From 66-474 sp035277545 (GTDB lineage Bacteria > Pseudomonadota > Gammaproteobacteria > Xanthomonadales > Rhodanobacteraceae), in NCBI GenBank assembly GCA_035277545.1, contig DATEKI010000048.1:1-6187 (forward strand): a stretch of 6,187 bases of DNA. Direction: 5' to 3'. Every line of letters begins with the position of its first letter. Positions within the stretch are counted from its first letter, which is position 1. The translations under genes were made by a program, and so were the position numbers. Below the pieces are notes generated by a model that was not told the origin of the DNA, ran no database searches, and saw only the letters and a list, made by a program, of their open reading frames with translations. This document shows, in pieces, positions 5,254-6,187 of this stretch.

Positions 5254-5849
5254 GGCACGGCGCCCCGCCCCTTGAGTTCGCGCCGGGCCACGCGGCCCCA
5301 GCGCACCACGTAGTCCAGTCCGCTGGCCGCGGTGAGCCCCGCGACGACCCACACCGGGACGGCCATTCCCGCGTGCCAGCCGAACGCGTGGTCGGCCAGC
5401 ACCCACAACACGAACAGTATCTGCGCAAGCGTTGTGGTTTTCGACAACCAGCTCGGGTGCGCTTCGAAATTGCGCAGCACGCGATGCCACGCCAGCACAC
5501 CCAGCGCGATCACCGCATCACGCGCCACCACCAGGACCACCAGCCACCGCGGTGCCTCGTGCAGCCATCCGAGGACGATCATGCAACCTACCAGCATCAG
5601 TTTGTCGGCGGCCGGATCGAGCATCGAGCCCAGTTTGCTTTGCCAATGGAACCGCCGCGCGAGCCAACCGTCCACGCCGTCCGAAATGCCCGCAATCGCG
5701 GCGATCACCAGGGCGAGTTCGTAGCGTTCGAGCAGGATAGTCAACACCAGGGGCGCCACCAGCGCGATGCGCAACGCGGAAATGAAGTTGGGCAGGTGCC
5801 GCCATGGGGTGGCCGCAACGTCATCCGCCGTTCGAGGTCGTCCGCTCAC
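5250..5849 (-). CDS. CDP-alcohol phosphatidyltransferase (PgsA-like)
   Basis: An integral membrane enzyme of the class I CDP-alcohol phosphatidyltransferase family, which moves a phosphatidyl group from CDP-diacylglycerol to an alcohol; glycerol-3-phosphate, giving phosphatidylglycerophosphate, is the likeliest acceptor. The full catalytic signature D-x2-D-G-x2-A-R-x8-G-x3-D-x3-D is present: D57, D60-G61, A64-R65, G74, D78 and D82 counted from the GTG at 5849. The N-terminal RHLPNFISALRI resembles PgsA, and several hydrophobic segments follow. The GTG start gives 199 residues and sits 13 bases after the DUF2066 stop. An ATG at 5888 inside the upstream gene would add 13 residues and has a G-rich stretch before it; the longer frame to 6005 is a shadow. 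The ending overlaps the next gene by ATGA. I leave out the symbol pgsA because, as I recall, the canonical copy in related bacteria lies near uvrC, so this could be a paralogue with another acceptor. Confidence 0.85.
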   Translation of the reverse strand: MSGRPRTADDVAATPWRHLPNFISALRIALVAPLVLTILLERYELALVIAAIAGISDGVDGWLARRFHWQSKLGSMLDPAADKLMLVGCMIVLGWLHEAPRWLVVLVVARDAVIALGVLAWHRVLRNFEAHPSWLSKTTTLAQILFVLWVLADHAFGWHAGMAVPVWVVAGLTAASGLDYVVRWGRVARRELKGRGAVP

Positions 5850-5862
5850 GCGATCGGCACAC

Positions 5863-6187
5863 TCAAGGATTCCATTGCAACGACGCATCCGCCCCCGGAT
5901 GCGCCCGCGCGGCCTGCGCCAGGTGGCCGTTCGGCGCCTCCAGCGCAGCGACCACCGTGGCCAGCGGCGCGCCGTAGCCGACCTGCAGCAGCACGCCGTC
6001 GCCACTCGCGCCGACCGGTATCACATCGTGCAATTGATCGTCGCCACGCAGCAGCGACAGCAGGCTGGCGAATGCGTGGGTGCTGTCCAGGCCACCGACC
6101 CAGAGCGTGCCCTTCCCGCTGGCAGCGGCCGTTTCCGCCGTACCCGCGGCCGCAGGCGACGCGGTGCCATTCGGAGTGGCTGTGCCC
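5863..6187 (-). CDS. DUF2066-family protein, C-terminal part
   Basis: The last 108 residues or so of a protein that enters from the right edge; I translated it by hand. It starts with an Ala/Thr/Gly/Ser/Pro-rich low-complexity linker (about 20 residues). A small folded segment follows: TLWVGGLDSTHAFASLLSLL, then HDVIPVGASGDGVLLQV, LATVVAALEAPNGHL, and a C-terminus DASLQWNP. The pattern, a strand with G-[IL]-D-S, a helix, then D-x-V-x-P-V and short strands, resembles the C-terminus of DUF2066 proteins, which have no established function. The position fits: as I recall, DUF2066 genes lie next to the AI-2E permease and hda in pseudomonads, downstream of purM. The TGA is at 5865-5863. The N-terminus and any signal peptide are outside the window, so the family call rests on a fragment plus context. 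Confidence 0.6.
   Translation of the reverse strand, partial: GTATPNGTASPAAAGTAETAAASGKGTLWVGGLDSTHAFASLLSLLRGDDQLHDVIPVGASGDGVLLQVGYGAPLATVVAALEAPNGHLAQAARAHPGADASLQWNP

Noticed and set aside
4054..5313. 419-residue open frame on the plus strand, rich in His, Gln, Asp and Arg
   Set aside because: It is the antisense of the hydrophobic codons of the AI-2E membrane protein. Long HQD-rich stretches arise this way, and no domain or ribosome binding site is visible.
5254..5490. Upstream extension of the AI-2E frame to 5490
   Set aside because: It is an out-of-frame shadow of the phosphatidyltransferase gene. The membrane protein begins normally at 5253 with an ATGA overlap.
5889..6005. Upstream extension of the phosphatidyltransferase frame to 6005
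   Set aside because: The extra residues are Arg/Trp/Cys-rich shadow sequence of the DUF2066 gene and are not part of the enzyme family.

Overview
The window is GC-rich, tightly packed chromosomal DNA of a gammaproteobacterium. Gene content (cysDN, amgK-murU, hda beside an AI-2E permease and a DUF2066 protein) and a REP-like intergenic element of the GTAGC-N-CGGAT type suggest Xanthomonadales (Xanthomonadaceae or Rhodanobacteraceae). That placement is inference from gene families and repeat style, not a database match. Nearly every base is in a gene, and both gene-free gaps are short (about 126 and 110 bases).

Layout. (1) Bases 1-1437, minus strand: the sulfate-activation operon, with cysD (ATP sulfurylase small subunit) complete and cysN (the GTPase subunit, possibly fused to APS kinase as cysNC) cut by the left window edge. 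(2) 1438-1563: a short divergent intergenic region holding a near-consensus -10 box placed so close to the next start codon that the amgK transcript may be leaderless. (3) 1564-3311, plus strand: amgK-murU, overlapping by ATGA. These are two steps of the peptidoglycan sugar recycling route MurNAc -> MurNAc-1-phosphate -> UDP-MurNAc, which bypasses MurA. (4) 3312-3421: a convergent intergenic region filled by a pair of inverted REP-like units whose outer arms include the TAG stop codons of both flanking genes. (5) 3422-6187, minus strand: a four-gene operon read right to left: DUF2066 protein (C-terminal part only), a CDP-alcohol phosphatidyltransferase, an AI-2E/PerM-type membrane protein, and hda (regulator of the replication initiator DnaA). 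The last two junctions are ATGA overlaps, so these genes are very likely translationally coupled.

I see no CRISPR array, insertion sequence, prophage, tRNA, rRNA or recognisable defence system. The most interesting points are the paired REP element at the convergent gene ends, the possible leaderless amgK message, and the coupling of a phospholipid-synthesis type enzyme to hda. Several long open frames antisense to real genes are GC-bias shadows.
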